Shown here in pieces: positions 20,566 to 29,530 of a DNA stretch of 64,000 nucleotides (positions are counted from its first letter, which is position 1; the number at the start of each line of letters is the position of its first letter). Origin of the DNA: Psychrobacter sp. JCM 18901 (GTDB lineage Bacteria; Pseudomonadota; Gammaproteobacteria; Pseudomonadales; Moraxellaceae). The notes beneath the pieces are model-generated. The model worked only from the letters and a program-made list of their open reading frames with translations. It was not told where the DNA came from and did not search any database. The stretch is from the NCBI RefSeq assembly GCF_000586435.1, contig NZ_BAWH01000007.1, forward strand, positions 1 to 64,000. The letters are read 5' to 3'. The position numbers and the translations under genes were made by a program.

Positions 20566-21927
20566 ATGGCCATCAATGCAGTATTGCTAGCAGTTATTAT
20601 CATGCTAGGACTGTCACTTTCGCGAGTGCACGTGGTGCTCAGTTTATTAATCGGCGCGCTGGCAGGTGGACTGCTGGCAGGGCTTGGTATTACTGATACG
20701 CTCAATGCTTTTCAAGAAGGCATCCGTAATGGCGCAGAGATTGCGCTGTCATATGCACTGCTTGGGGCGTTTGCGGTAGCGATTGCTCATTCAGGTTTGC
20801 CGCAGTCATTGGCAGGTGCGGTCATCAAACGTATTGATGCTGCGGGTACGAGTGGCATGATTAAATATATGCTGTTTGCAGGTCTTATCACCATGAGCTG
20901 CTTTAGCCAAAACTTAATCCCCATTCATATTGCCTTTATTCCACTGCTTGTACCGCCACTATTGTTAGCATTTAATCGCATGCAGATTGATAGACGCCTG
21001 ATTGCTTGTCTGATTACGTTTGGACTGGTCACCACCTATATGTTTATTCCTTATGGCTTTGGTGATATCTACCTCAATCAGATTATGCTAAAAAACGTGG
21101 GTGAAGCGGGCATTGATGTTGCTAATATTTCTGTGGTGCAAGCCATGGCGATTCCTGCGTTGGGTATGCTAATTGGTTTACTGGTTGCCGTATTTATCAG
21201 CTACCGTAAGCCACGCGCATATCAGCAGATTGCGATAGATCAGCAAGCGCATGATGCAGTAGTAGAAGGTGATGCATTAAGCAAAACTGCCGCTGGTGCA
21301 CAGTCGCAAAGTAAGCTAAAGACGCTGGTTGCACTGGCTGCTATCGTGACTGCTTTTGTGGTGCAGCTATATACTGATTCGCTACTACTTGGCTCGATGT
21401 TTGGCTTCGGTGTGTTTATGGCCACTGGCGTGGTGAAGTGGCGTGATGCTGATAGCGTCTTTAATGACGGCATTAAGTTGATGGCGATGATTGGCTTTAT
21501 TATGATTACCGCGCAGGGCTTTGCTGAAGTAATGAAAGCGACTGAGCAGATTCAGCCATTGGTCGATGGGGCAGCATCGCTGTTCGCTGGTAACAAAGCA
21601 ATGGCCGCATTTATCATGCTATTGATTGGTTTGATTGTGACCATGGGCATTGGTTCTTCATTTTCGACCATTCCTATTTTGGCTGCGATTTATGTGCCGC
21701 TGTGTATCTCTTTAGGATTTTCGCCATTGGCTACTGTGGCGATTATCGGTACGGCTGGCGCGCTTGGGGATGCCGGTTCGCCTGCGTCAGACTCGACATT
21801 GGGGCCAACCTCTGGTCTAAACATTGATGGACAGCATGACCATATCAAAGATAGTGTGATACCGACTTTCTTACACTACAACATTCCGCTACTCGCATTT
21901 GGTTGGATTGCAGCGATGGTGTTATAA
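20566..21927 (+). CDS. Na+/H+ antiporter family permease (NhaC/YuiF-like)
   Basis: A 453-residue inner-membrane transporter with about eleven hydrophobic segments. The opening MAINAVLLAVIIMLGLSLSRVHVVL and the paired motifs SCFSQNLIPIHIAFIPLL and GSSFSTIPILAAIYVPL, then GALGDAGSPASDSTLGPTSGLN, match the ion-transporter family that contains YuiF and NhaC relatives. Some members carry amino acids rather than sodium, so the substrate is open. Reading frame intact, monocistronic, with a strong terminator after it. Confidence 0.75.
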   Translation: MAINAVLLAVIIMLGLSLSRVHVVLSLLIGALAGGLLAGLGITDTLNAFQEGIRNGAEIALSYALLGAFAVAIAHSGLPQSLAGAVIKRIDAAGTSGMIKYMLFAGLITMSCFSQNLIPIHIAFIPLLVPPLLLAFNRMQIDRRLIACLITFGLVTTYMFIPYGFGDIYLNQIMLKNVGEAGIDVANISVVQAMAIPALGMLIGLLVAVFISYRKPRAYQQIAIDQQAHDAVVEGDALSKTAAGAQSQSKLKTLVALAAIVTAFVVQLYTDSLLLGSMFGFGVFMATGVVKWRDADSVFNDGIKLMAMIGFIMITAQGFAEVMKATEQIQPLVDGAASLFAGNKAMAAFIMLLIGLIVTMGIGSSFSTIPILAAIYVPLCISLGFSPLATVAIIGTAGALGDAGSPASDSTLGPTSGLNIDGQHDHIKDSVIPTFLHYNIPLLAFGWIAAMVL

Positions 21928-21967
21928 GTGATTTGGTCAGCCCTTTAACTCAATCCAAGTATCTAAC

Positions 21968-22000
21968 AAAAAAGACGCTTATCGGTAAGCGTCTTTTTTT
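21968..22000 (+). terminator. Terminator after antiporter gene
   Basis: AAAAAAGACGCTTA pairs with TAAGCGTCTTTTTT around a TCGG loop; seven T follow. Confidence 0.88.
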
Positions 22001-22045
22001 GCATTAGTTATAGGATTGTTAGAATAATTAAATTAGACGGTTATC

Positions 22046-22468
22046 TTAAGTACCGATATCTTGCTTTATACTTTCTATATTTTTGCGCAACAGGTATACG
22101 AAAAACAGTGTAATGAATGGGTCATAAACACGATCTAGCCTCAAATCACCGTTGATGTATTCAATAGTGGCCAACCCAAACAAAGATAGTAGAATCAAAG
22201 AAAAGCATTGAGATATAGGGATCAAAAAATGTAGAAAAGATGTGCTGCTAGAGGACTTTATATGACGCATTTCAATGTGAGTGCTAAGCGCGAAGGTATA
22301 AAATGCTGCAAGCGCTAGCAAAAAGGTTCTTAGTTCAGCAAAATCAAAGCCGTCGTAATCATAAATATAAGCCGCAGGCGTGGCCAGTAGTAATAGCACG
22401 AACAAATAAAAACAAACTTGTAGCGAAGCGGGCGACATAAACTCTTTTTTTACTTTGTCCACGATCAA
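22046..22468 (-). CDS. Hypothetical inner-membrane protein
   Basis: A 140-residue protein with about four hydrophobic segments (VCFYLFVLLLLATPAAYIY, LLALAAFYTFALSTHIEM, FLIPISQCFSLILLSLF, PFITLFFVYLL) and charged ends. No family was recognised. A GATAATTATT sequence at 22485-22494, upstream, resembles half of a Fur site, but this alone is weak evidence for iron control. Confidence 0.6.
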   Translation of the reverse strand: MIVDKVKKEFMSPASLQVCFYLFVLLLLATPAAYIYDYDGFDFAELRTFLLALAAFYTFALSTHIEMRHIKSSSSTSFLHFLIPISQCFSLILLSLFGLATIEYINGDLRLDRVYDPFITLFFVYLLRKNIESIKQDIGT

Positions 22469-22617
22469 CGACCTATACTGTAATGATAATTATTTGCGAT
22501 AAGTATAGTTTATAGGTTATATAGAAACAATAGTTTGGCAATAAAAAGAAAACGTCGATCAAATCAAACTAACATATAACCGCGTTTATTCAAATTGTGC
22601 TCTATCATTTATAGATG

Positions 22618-22866
22618 TTATTCATCAAAATCCCCAATCTCACTATTCAAACTACTCAAAAATGCATCACTTTGCGCAAGCAGCTCATTTAAGCGTTCTT
22701 CATTGACGAGCTGTGTCATTTCTTCAGCGCTAAACGGTTGCTCTTGACTGTAGTAGCGTTGCTCTCTAGCGTCCTCATTGCCTAATGTCTGCAAATACTC
22801 ATCCACACTGTCTGCAATGGAATCAGCAGCGCTAGAGTCTTTTTCAAATTGTTCATCATCTTTCAT
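22618..22866 (-). CDS. Hypothetical small acidic protein, coupled to fthC
   Basis: An 82-residue acidic protein (MKDDEQFEKDSSAADS start, end SSLNSEIGDFDE). No transmembrane segment or known motif. The start at 22866 is chosen for the AAGGTGG site and because its ATG overlaps the fthC stop in TGATG, the classic layout for coupled translation. Function unknown. Confidence 0.6.
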   Translation of the reverse strand: MKDDEQFEKDSSAADSIADSVDEYLQTLGNEDAREQRYYSQEQPFSAEEMTQLVNEERLNELLAQSDAFLSSLNSEIGDFDE

Positions 22867-23530
22867 CAAAACCACCTTATGCCGCTTGGCGTAATTAAGC
22901 CATCTAGTGGCACATCCCACGGTTGACGCGCTAATTGTTCAACCACTTGAAAATCATAGCACCAGCCTATCTTTAACGGCCTTGAAGCCCTGAGCGATAA
23001 CTTTTCCCAAGCGTCGTATCATAGAACCCGCCACCCATGCCCATTCGGTTGCCATGTTCATCGACCGCGACTAACGGACAAATAATCACGTCTAGTTCTG
23101 ACGCCCAGAGCAGGGCGCGACTGTGGTTCTGTTTCATGCCTAATTGATGAATGCAAGTGGGGATATTAATCAATTTTGAATGATAAACAGGTACGAAGCG
23201 CAGGCGTTTATCATCATTGCCATTGCTAGTACGACCAAGAGAACCAACAATTGGTAAATAAGGTAAATAGCCTAAGCGTTGACACCAGTCTAATATTAGC
23301 TGAGTAGGTAGCTCACCAAAGCCATCATAATAAAGCCCAATGCGTGCATGTGTAGGCAATCGCTGCTGTAGTTTGGTCAAATGTAAGCTTGCAGACTGAG
23401 CAAGTTGTCTACGTTCTCCATCGCTCAACTGACGGCGTTGGCGAGTAAAGTGTCGTCTAGGCGGGTTACTTAGTGTGGGCTCTTGTGAGTTAAAAGTTTT
23501 TGGCTCAGTGGGCATAGTTTTAGAGTGCAT
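22866..23530 (-). CDS. 5-formyltetrahydrofolate cyclo-ligase (frameshifted)
   Basis: Converts 5-formyl-THF to methenyl-THF using ATP. The N-terminal basic part RRHFTRQRRQLSDGERR, the central RIGLYYDGFGELPT and the MGMGGGFYDTTL phosphate-binding loop are in one frame. After one missing base at the CCC near 23006-23008 the C-terminus reads RPLKIGWCYDFQVVEQL, then QPWDVPLDGLITPSGIRWF, which is diagnostic of the family. Corrected length is 221 residues. ATG 23530 is preferred to TTG 23545. Its stop overlaps the start of the next gene by one base. Confidence 0.85.
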
Positions 23531-23566
23531 AGGTATCTTATCCAATGAAGTATCAGATTGGTGGTG

Positions 23567-23608
23567 ACAGGCGTTTTTAGACAGGCGTTTTTAGACATTC
23601 GTTTTTAG
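23567..23608. repeat. Three tandem copies of a 14-bp unit
   Basis: Unit ACAGGCGTTTTTAG occurs at 23567-23580 and 23581-23594, and as ACATTCGTTTTTAG at 23595-23608. It lies just upstream of fthC on its promoter side. Role unknown; it could simply be replication slippage. Confidence 0.8.
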
Positions 23609-23756
23609 GCATCGCTCAAGGCTATTTGTGAATATTCAACACGCCTTAGTCATGCTATCATAACGCCACTTTACATCGTATTTCCGTTTATGTGCAGCAG
23701 CTGTTGCACTTTTTATCGTTCAGTTATTTAACAACAAACCAGTAAAGAGGGTAGTT

Positions 23757-25161
23757 ATGTCGACACAGAATCAGGCAACTCGTACCGAAAAAGACACCAT
23801 GGGCAACGTAGAAGTCCCAGCTGATGCTTATTGGGGTGCGCAAACTCAGCGTAGCCGCGAAAACTTCAAAATCGGTGGCGAAACATTGCCGCGTCCAATG
23901 ATTGAAGCGATGGCACTGGTCAAAAAAAGCTGCTGCGATTACCAATGCAAGCCTAGAGCGTATCGAAGGCGACAAGCGTGATCTCATCGTACAAGCCGCT
24001 GACGAAGTCATCAACGGTGGTCTGGTCGATCAGTTCCCATTGGTCGTATGGCAGACAGGTTCTGGTACGCAGTCAAACATGAACATGAACGAAGTATTGG
24101 CCAACCGTGCCAACGAAATCGCTGGTTCTGAGCGTGGCAGCTACACGCCAATTCACCCAAATGACCATGTGAACCACGCACAGTCTACCAACGACAGCTT
24201 CCCAACGGCGATTCGTGTGGCTGCTGCTCGTCAGATCAACAGCTTATTGATTCCAGCGGTAACAGCACTACGCGATACGCTAGCGGCAAAAGCCAAAGAA
24301 TTTGATAGCATCGTAAAAATCGGCCGTACGCATTTACAAGACGCTACGCCTTTGACCCTAGGCCAAGAGTTCAGCGGCTATGTGAGCCAACTTGACCATT
24401 CATTGACTCGTATCGACAATGCACTACAAGGTCTATATGAATTGCCACTAGGCGGCACTGCAGTTGGTACTGGTCTAAATGCCCATCCTGACTATGCAGT
24501 AAAATCAGCTGAGCAACTATCAACTTTGACTGGCTTGCCATTCGTTACATCACCAAACAAATTTGAAGCACTAGCCGCTCGTGATGCAGAAGTATTTGCC
24601 TCAGGCGCACTAAAAACGCTAGCAGCTAGCTTAAACAAAATCGCTAATGACGTACGTTGGTTGGCATCTGGCCCTCGTTGTGGTCTGGGCGAGTTGACGA
24701 TTCCTGAAAACGAGCCAGGCTCTTCTATCATGCCAGGCAAAGTAAACCCAACGCAGTCAGAAGCAATGACTATGGTTGTCGCTCAGGTTATGGGTAACGA
24801 CACAACTATCAGCATGGCTGGCGCATCAGGTAACTTTGAGCTAAACGTGTATAAGCCAGTTATCGCCTTTAACTTGTTACAGTCTATCAAGCTGCTTGGC
24901 GATGCTTGCAACAGCTTCAACGAGAACTGTGCCGTTGGTATCGAGCCAGTAAAAGAGAAAATTGATGACTTCTTGCACAACTCATTGATGCTAGTCACGT
25001 CATTGAACCGTCATGTTGGTTATGAAAATGCTGCGAAAATCGCTAAGACTGCTTATAAAGAAAACAAAACTTTGAAGCAAGTTGCGGTTGAGCTAGAGCT
25101 ACTAACTGAAGCGCAGTTTGATGAGTGGGTAATTCCTGCTGATATGGTACATCCTAAGTAA
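23757..25161 (+). CDS. fumC: Fumarate hydratase class II (frameshifted)
   Basis: Interconverts fumarate and malate in the TCA cycle. The N-terminus reads [23 protein letters not shown]. After the break come [19 protein letters not shown], the [19 protein letters not shown] loop and the family signature [11 protein letters not shown]. The A7 run at 23922-23928 should be A6 ([10 protein letters not shown]). Corrected length is 467 residues, as for E. coli FumC. ATG 23757 has a GAGGGT site. Confidence 0.93.
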
Positions 25162-25189
25162 GCAGTAGACCAAATAATGACCTGCTACG

Positions 25190-25252
25190 GCGTCAGACTT
25201 GCTTAACGTACGATAAGTACAGTTTGCACTCGTCTTTCTGGTAGCAGCATCA
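25190..25252. repeat. Dispersed intergenic repeat, copy 2 (after fumC)
   Basis: Partner of 16417-16479; starts GCGTCAGACTTGCTTAACGT and includes CGTCTTTCT. The two copies share length, orientation relative to the upstream gene, and a position between stop codon and terminator. Confidence 0.55.
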
Positions 25253-25279
25253 TATTTATTCCACTGAGAATTTAGAAAT

Positions 25280-25335
25280 AAAAAGACCTTGTCACTTCTT
25301 ATAAGAGTTATAAGAGAATGTGGCAAGGTTTTTTT
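25280..25335 (+). terminator. Terminator after fumC
   Basis: AGACCTTGTCAC pairs with GTGGCAAGGTTT (one G-T pair) across a loop of about 27 bases and runs into T7. Confidence 0.7.
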
Positions 25336-25471
25336 GTCTATATTTTTCAAGTTAGCGCTATATTTTATCTAGGGGACATAATCTCAAAGATTGCTTATGG
25401 ACCAGTATAACTATTATCATATACCTGCAGGATTTTAGAAAAAAAGACAATAACCTAAATCGGAGTAAATA

Positions 25472-26000
25472 ATGATTACCCATGTTCCTGATATGACTTT
25501 TAAAACTCGTGTTCGTGATGACTCTATTGGCGGAGACAACCCGTTCACATGGTATGATCTAACCACAGATGAGTTATTTGCCAATAAAAAAAGTGGTTGT
25601 GTTTTCTCTACCAGGTGCCTTTACACCAACTTGTTCAAACAGCCATCTCCCTCGTTATGAAGAGCTTTATAATGAGTTTAAGGCATTGGGCGTAGATGAA
25701 GTAGTTTGTATTTCTGTCAATGATGCGTTCGTCATGTACCAATGGGGTCTAAAGCAAAACCGTGAAAACGTTTTCTTACTTCCTGATGGTAATGGTGAGT
25801 TTACGCGCAAAATGGGCATGCTTGTTGACAAAAGCAATGTTGGCTTTGGTATGCGCTCATGGCGTTATTCGATGGTTGTCGATAATAAAGAAGTTAAGAA
25901 AGTGTTTAAGGAAGCTGACTTTGGCGACAACTGTCCAATAGACCCATTTGAAGTATCAGATGCGGACACTATGTTAGCGTATTTAAAAAGTAACGCTTAG
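25472..26000 (+). CDS. Peroxiredoxin, Prx5/AhpE-like thiol peroxidase (frameshifted)
   Basis: Reduces peroxides with a reactive cysteine. The segment [20 protein letters not shown] carries the peroxidatic Cys in [21 protein letters not shown] and [11 protein letters not shown] are Prx5-family marks. The A7 run at 25586-25592 should be A6 ([15 protein letters not shown]). Corrected length is 175 residues; the C-terminal glutaredoxin domain found in some relatives is absent. A GGAG site precedes ATG 25472. Confidence 0.85.
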
Positions 26001-26056
26001 ATTCCATTGAGTTTGTAGTGTGGGTGGTAACCCGCAAATCTATAAATTTATTGAAT

Positions 26057-26095
26057 AAAAAGACCTTGTCACGTTATATGACAAGGTCTTTTTTA
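26057..26095 (+). terminator. Terminator after peroxiredoxin gene
   Basis: AAAAAGACCTTGTCA pairs perfectly with TGACAAGGTCTTTTT around a 7-base loop. It can also end the convergent MipA-family gene. Confidence 0.88.
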
Positions 26096-26112
26096 TGACA
26101 ATTTAGGCTCAA

Positions 26113-26925
26113 TTAAAACTTATAAAGCAAACCAAGTGTCGTCGCTGCTTCAGTACGTGAGTCGACCATTGGACTATCGTACTGCTCATTGGGTACATAG
26201 CTCACGCTTTGATTGGCAAATCCTGCCCAGCGCTCATTAAAGTCATAGTTGGCACTGATATTGATATATGGGTTCAAGCTAGAGTTAGATTTATAAGCGT
26301 CAACGCCTGTTTTAGCGGACTCTTTTTCACTGACACCATAGTAGTACTCGTTGTAGTCAGCATCATGATATTCAAAGCCAATACTTGGATAGACCGTTAG
26401 CTTGCCTTTAGTGATTCTAGAAAGGTAGGTCAAGCGAGCCGTGTTGCCGCCACTACGATCTAATACATCAGCACCTATCTGCGCGCGGATGCCGCCAATA
26501 GCCGTACGACGCTGATAGCTTAGACCTGCTTCTGCTGATGATTTACGCTCATCCAAACCTTGCAGTGCGCCATTGGCATCATCAGGCTCAAACTCAGAAC
26601 CCGCAAGCTTGGCATAAGCAGATAACTGATTGACACCATCATTGATCAGATACGCACCAGCTTGCGCACCGCGTACATAGACTTTATTGTTGTCATAAAA
26701 TGCACCTGGTAGCACGCGCACTTCAGTACTGTCTTCGAGATCATAGGCTGATTTGACTGCCATGACATTGACCCCAACGCTGAGCTCAGCATCTTTGTCA
26801 GTCGGCAAGTTGTCATTAAAAAGTGCGGCGTTAGACATGCTAGCCACACTAAATAGTGCAGTAGCGGTGAACGCGCTAAACATAGTACGTGTAGAGATAT
26901 TAGGTAGCGCTGCAAGTTTTAACAT
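26113..26925 (-). CDS. MipA/OmpV family outer-membrane protein
   Basis: A 270-residue predicted beta-barrel. The signal peptide ends VASMSNA-A near residue 33. The body has alternating aromatic strands, the FEYHDADYNEYYYGVSE segment typical of MipA/OmpV proteins, and a terminal Phe (LGLLYKF). MipA in E. coli scaffolds murein enzymes; for most relatives the role is unknown. Frame intact. Confidence 0.8.
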   Translation of the reverse strand: MLKLAALPNISTRTMFSAFTATALFSVASMSNAALFNDNLPTDKDAELSVGVNVMAVKSAYDLEDSTEVRVLPGAFYDNNKVYVRGAQAGAYLINDGVNQLSAYAKLAGSEFEPDDANGALQGLDERKSSAEAGLSYQRRTAIGGIRAQIGADVLDRSGGNTARLTYLSRITKGKLTVYPSIGFEYHDADYNEYYYGVSEKESAKTGVDAYKSNSSLNPYINISANYDFNERWAGFANQSVSYVPNEQYDSPMVDSRTEAATTLGLLYKF

Positions 26926-27072
26926 AATTGGATCTCGTAAGTGAGTATAAATAACTGAGTGGTGCGGTTAAGCAAAACATGTTCAAAAGGACAAACAATA
27001 AAACGAATCAGTAATATAGGTCAGTATGCTGTTTTTGGAGTCTATATAGCAATGATAGATAAGTATGAGCAT

Positions 27073-28146
27073 TTACTCAATGGCTTTTAGTACTTGCAGT
27101 AATTGCTGATGAATATCTTGCCACCACCAGACAAAACCAATGCTAATAAGTAACATCGCAAGCCATGGTAATAGTTGCCAGATAATGGAAGGTTTTTTTA
27201 AGTGCTTTGGGTTCAATACTATTATGAACAGTGCCATTGTTTAACGGTGAGTTGTTAGCAGTAATGCTATCGGCATATATATCTGCTGTATTCGTTTCAT
27301 TGTTGGCAAACGCAGCATCTTGCTCGGTTGAATTGGCATCAATATGAGGCGATTGGTCGATAGAAGTGGCATCATACGAGCTTTGATTATCGTATTGTGC
27401 ACGATATTGGCCACTATACTGACTGTTATATGATGAGTTGTCTTGAGTACTGTATGAGTAGTTGGTTTGATAAGGGTTAAACGTGCGCTGCTGCTGAATC
27501 GCTGCATTCTGTATAGCAACGGCTAGACGCTGACGGTAGCCAATGGCAAAAGCCAACGCAATCACTAGTCCTGTGATTGCGCCACCGATATGACCAGCAT
27601 TATCAATACCCGGTACGGCAAACCCATAGACGAGGTTGATGCCCATAATAAATATCAGGCTTTTGAGGTTAAGCACCATGCCATTGACCGATATTTTAAA
27701 CAGTGCAGCGATTAATAATGCCGCGCCAATACCCATGATACCGCCTGACGCGCCAGCTGATAGTCCAGGCTGTCCTGTACCATCCAATATACTTTGCCAT
27801 GTGACATAGTTATTGAGCAAGTTGCCACCGATGGCTGCCAACAAAAACAATGCCAAAAACTTGGCTGAGCCAAACAGCGGCTCGGCAATCTGCCCAAAGA
27901 AATACATGCAAAGCCATTAAATAGTAGATGCATGAGACCAATGTGCAAAAACGCACTACTGGCCAAGCGCCATGGGTCATCCATCATCGTTAAGGGTAAG
28001 GCGTTGGCACCCCATTTAACTAACGCTTCAGTTGACGGGTTATTGGCATCGACGCCCGTGACTAGCTGCATGACAAATAGCCCGATAAAGCTGGCTAATA
28101 GCAGGGTAGTGACGGGCGCTGTTTTTAATAATTGTTGAATGGTCAT
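27073..28146 (-). CDS. Rhomboid family intramembrane serine protease with extended C-terminus (two frameshifts)
   Basis: Membrane serine protease. The N-terminus has SSAFLHIGLMHLLFNGFA (the HxxxxHxxxN loop); the catalytic Ser is in GLSAGASGGIMG and the His in GIDNAGHIGGAITG. One base is missing near 27908 (GCC to GC, joining NGFA to MYFFGQIAEPLFG) and one T too many sits in T7 27193-27199. Corrected, the protein has 357 residues. After the rhomboid core comes a Tyr/Gln/Asn/Ser-rich region of about 90 residues, then a last hydrophobic segment (LPWLAMLLISIGFVWWW) that was hidden by the frameshift. Substrate unknown. Confidence 0.82.
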
Positions 28147-28252
28147 AAAGGCTAACTGTCATCAAAAAGTTATAGAGACAGTATAAAGGGTATGAGCAAA
28201 TTATGTTATGTGTAGCCGGTTTTAAACGTTGATTGTTCTACAATCAGCCGCT

Positions 28253-29439
28253 CTAAAAACGACCCACTTTGAGGTTTTCATACGTGCCTTTTACCAAGAT
28301 ATTATCCGTGACAGTATTGATATCGGTATGACCACAGAATGCCATAGATATATCACACTCTTTATAGATAATCTCAAGCGCGCGGCGCACCCCGTCTTCA
28401 CCATACGCTCCCAATCCGTAGAGAAAAGCGCGACCGATCATCGTGCCTTTTGCGCCCAATGCGATAGCCTTTAGTACATCTTGACCAGAGCGAACGCCAC
28501 TGTCTAGCCATACCTCGATATCGCTGTTTTCGGCTTGTACTGCCTGTACGATGTCTGCGAGGGCAGAGATAGAAGATAACGCGCCATCCAATTGACGACC
28601 GCCATGGTTTGAGACGACTAGGGCATCCGCGCCACTGCGAGCCGCCATAATAGCATCTTCAGGCTCCATGATACCTTTTATGATAAGTTTACCGCCCCAC
28701 ATGTCTTTGATACGCGCCACATCGTCCCAGCTCAGACGCGGATCGAATTGCTCTGCCGTCCAAGCAGAGAGTGATGACAGATCCTCAACATTTTGTGCAT
28801 GACCGACGATATTACCAAACGTGCGGCGCTTGGTGCCGAGCATATTAAGACACCATTCTGGCTTGGTCATTAAATTTAAAATATTAGCCAATGTGGGTTT
28901 TGGCGGTGCGGATAGACCGTTTTTGATGTCTTTATGACGTTGTCCCAGCACCTGTAAGTCCGCAGTCAAAATCAACGCAGAACAGTTTGCTGCTTTGGCA
29001 CGGCGAATCAAATTGGCCATAAAGTCCTGATCACGCATGACATAAAGCTGAAACCAAAACGGCGCACTGGTATTTTCAGCGACGTCTTCGATAGAGCAGA
29101 TACTCATGGTCGATAGTGAAAAGGGCACGCCGAATTTTTCAGCGGCGCGTGCGGCATGTATCTCACCATCTGCCACATCATGCCGGTAAAACCCGTTGGG
29201 GCGATGGCTACAGGCATCTTGACTGGCTCACCGATCATACTCGTTGCCAGACTGCGGTTATCCATATCGACCAATACGCGCTGGCGCAGCTTGATACGGT
29301 CAAAGTCAGTCTCGTTATTACGATAGGTGGTCTCAGTCCACGAGCCTGAATCGACATAGTCATAGAACATACGCGGCACTTTACGCTCAGCAACGCGGCG
29401 CAGATCTTCGATTTCGGTGATTTTAGTTAAGTCTTTCAT
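28253..29439 (-). CDS. lldD: L-lactate dehydrogenase (FMN, quinone-linked) (frameshifted)
   Basis: Oxidises L-lactate to pyruvate at the inner membrane. The N-terminus reads KITEIEDLRRVAERKVPRMF. FMN-binding and active-site segments follow: VAIAPTGFTGMM, LSTMSICSIEDVAE, FWFQLYVMRD, and the catalytic His-Arg block LVVSNHGGRQLDG; VWLDSGVRSGQD and GTMIGRAFLYGL bind the FMN phosphate. One base is missing near 29173 (TGGGCA read as TGGCA). Corrected length is 395 residues, near the E. coli enzyme. It follows lldP by 91 bases on the same strand. Confidence 0.92.
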
Positions 29440-29530
29440 AGGTTTATCTCTTATTGCTGTTATGTTTTAACTAGAAGGCAACCTTAACCTAACGCTACTA
29501 GATCTAGTTTAATAGCGTCAGCTTGCCTGA

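Larger units (their letters stand above)
25162..25471. other. Intergenic region fumC / peroxiredoxin
   Basis: About 310 bases holding repeat copy 2, a terminator and the peroxiredoxin leader; no gene. Confidence 0.5.

Noticed and set aside
22485-22494. Fur site before the hypothetical membrane gene
   Set aside because: Only GATAATTATT matches; the flanks do not form the inverted arms seen at the three better sites.
23692-23709. Palindrome GTGCAGCAGCTGTTGCAC followed by T5 as a small-RNA terminator
   Set aside because: No transcript unit precedes it on the plus strand and it lies in the fumC upstream region. A regulatory site is possible but unsupported.
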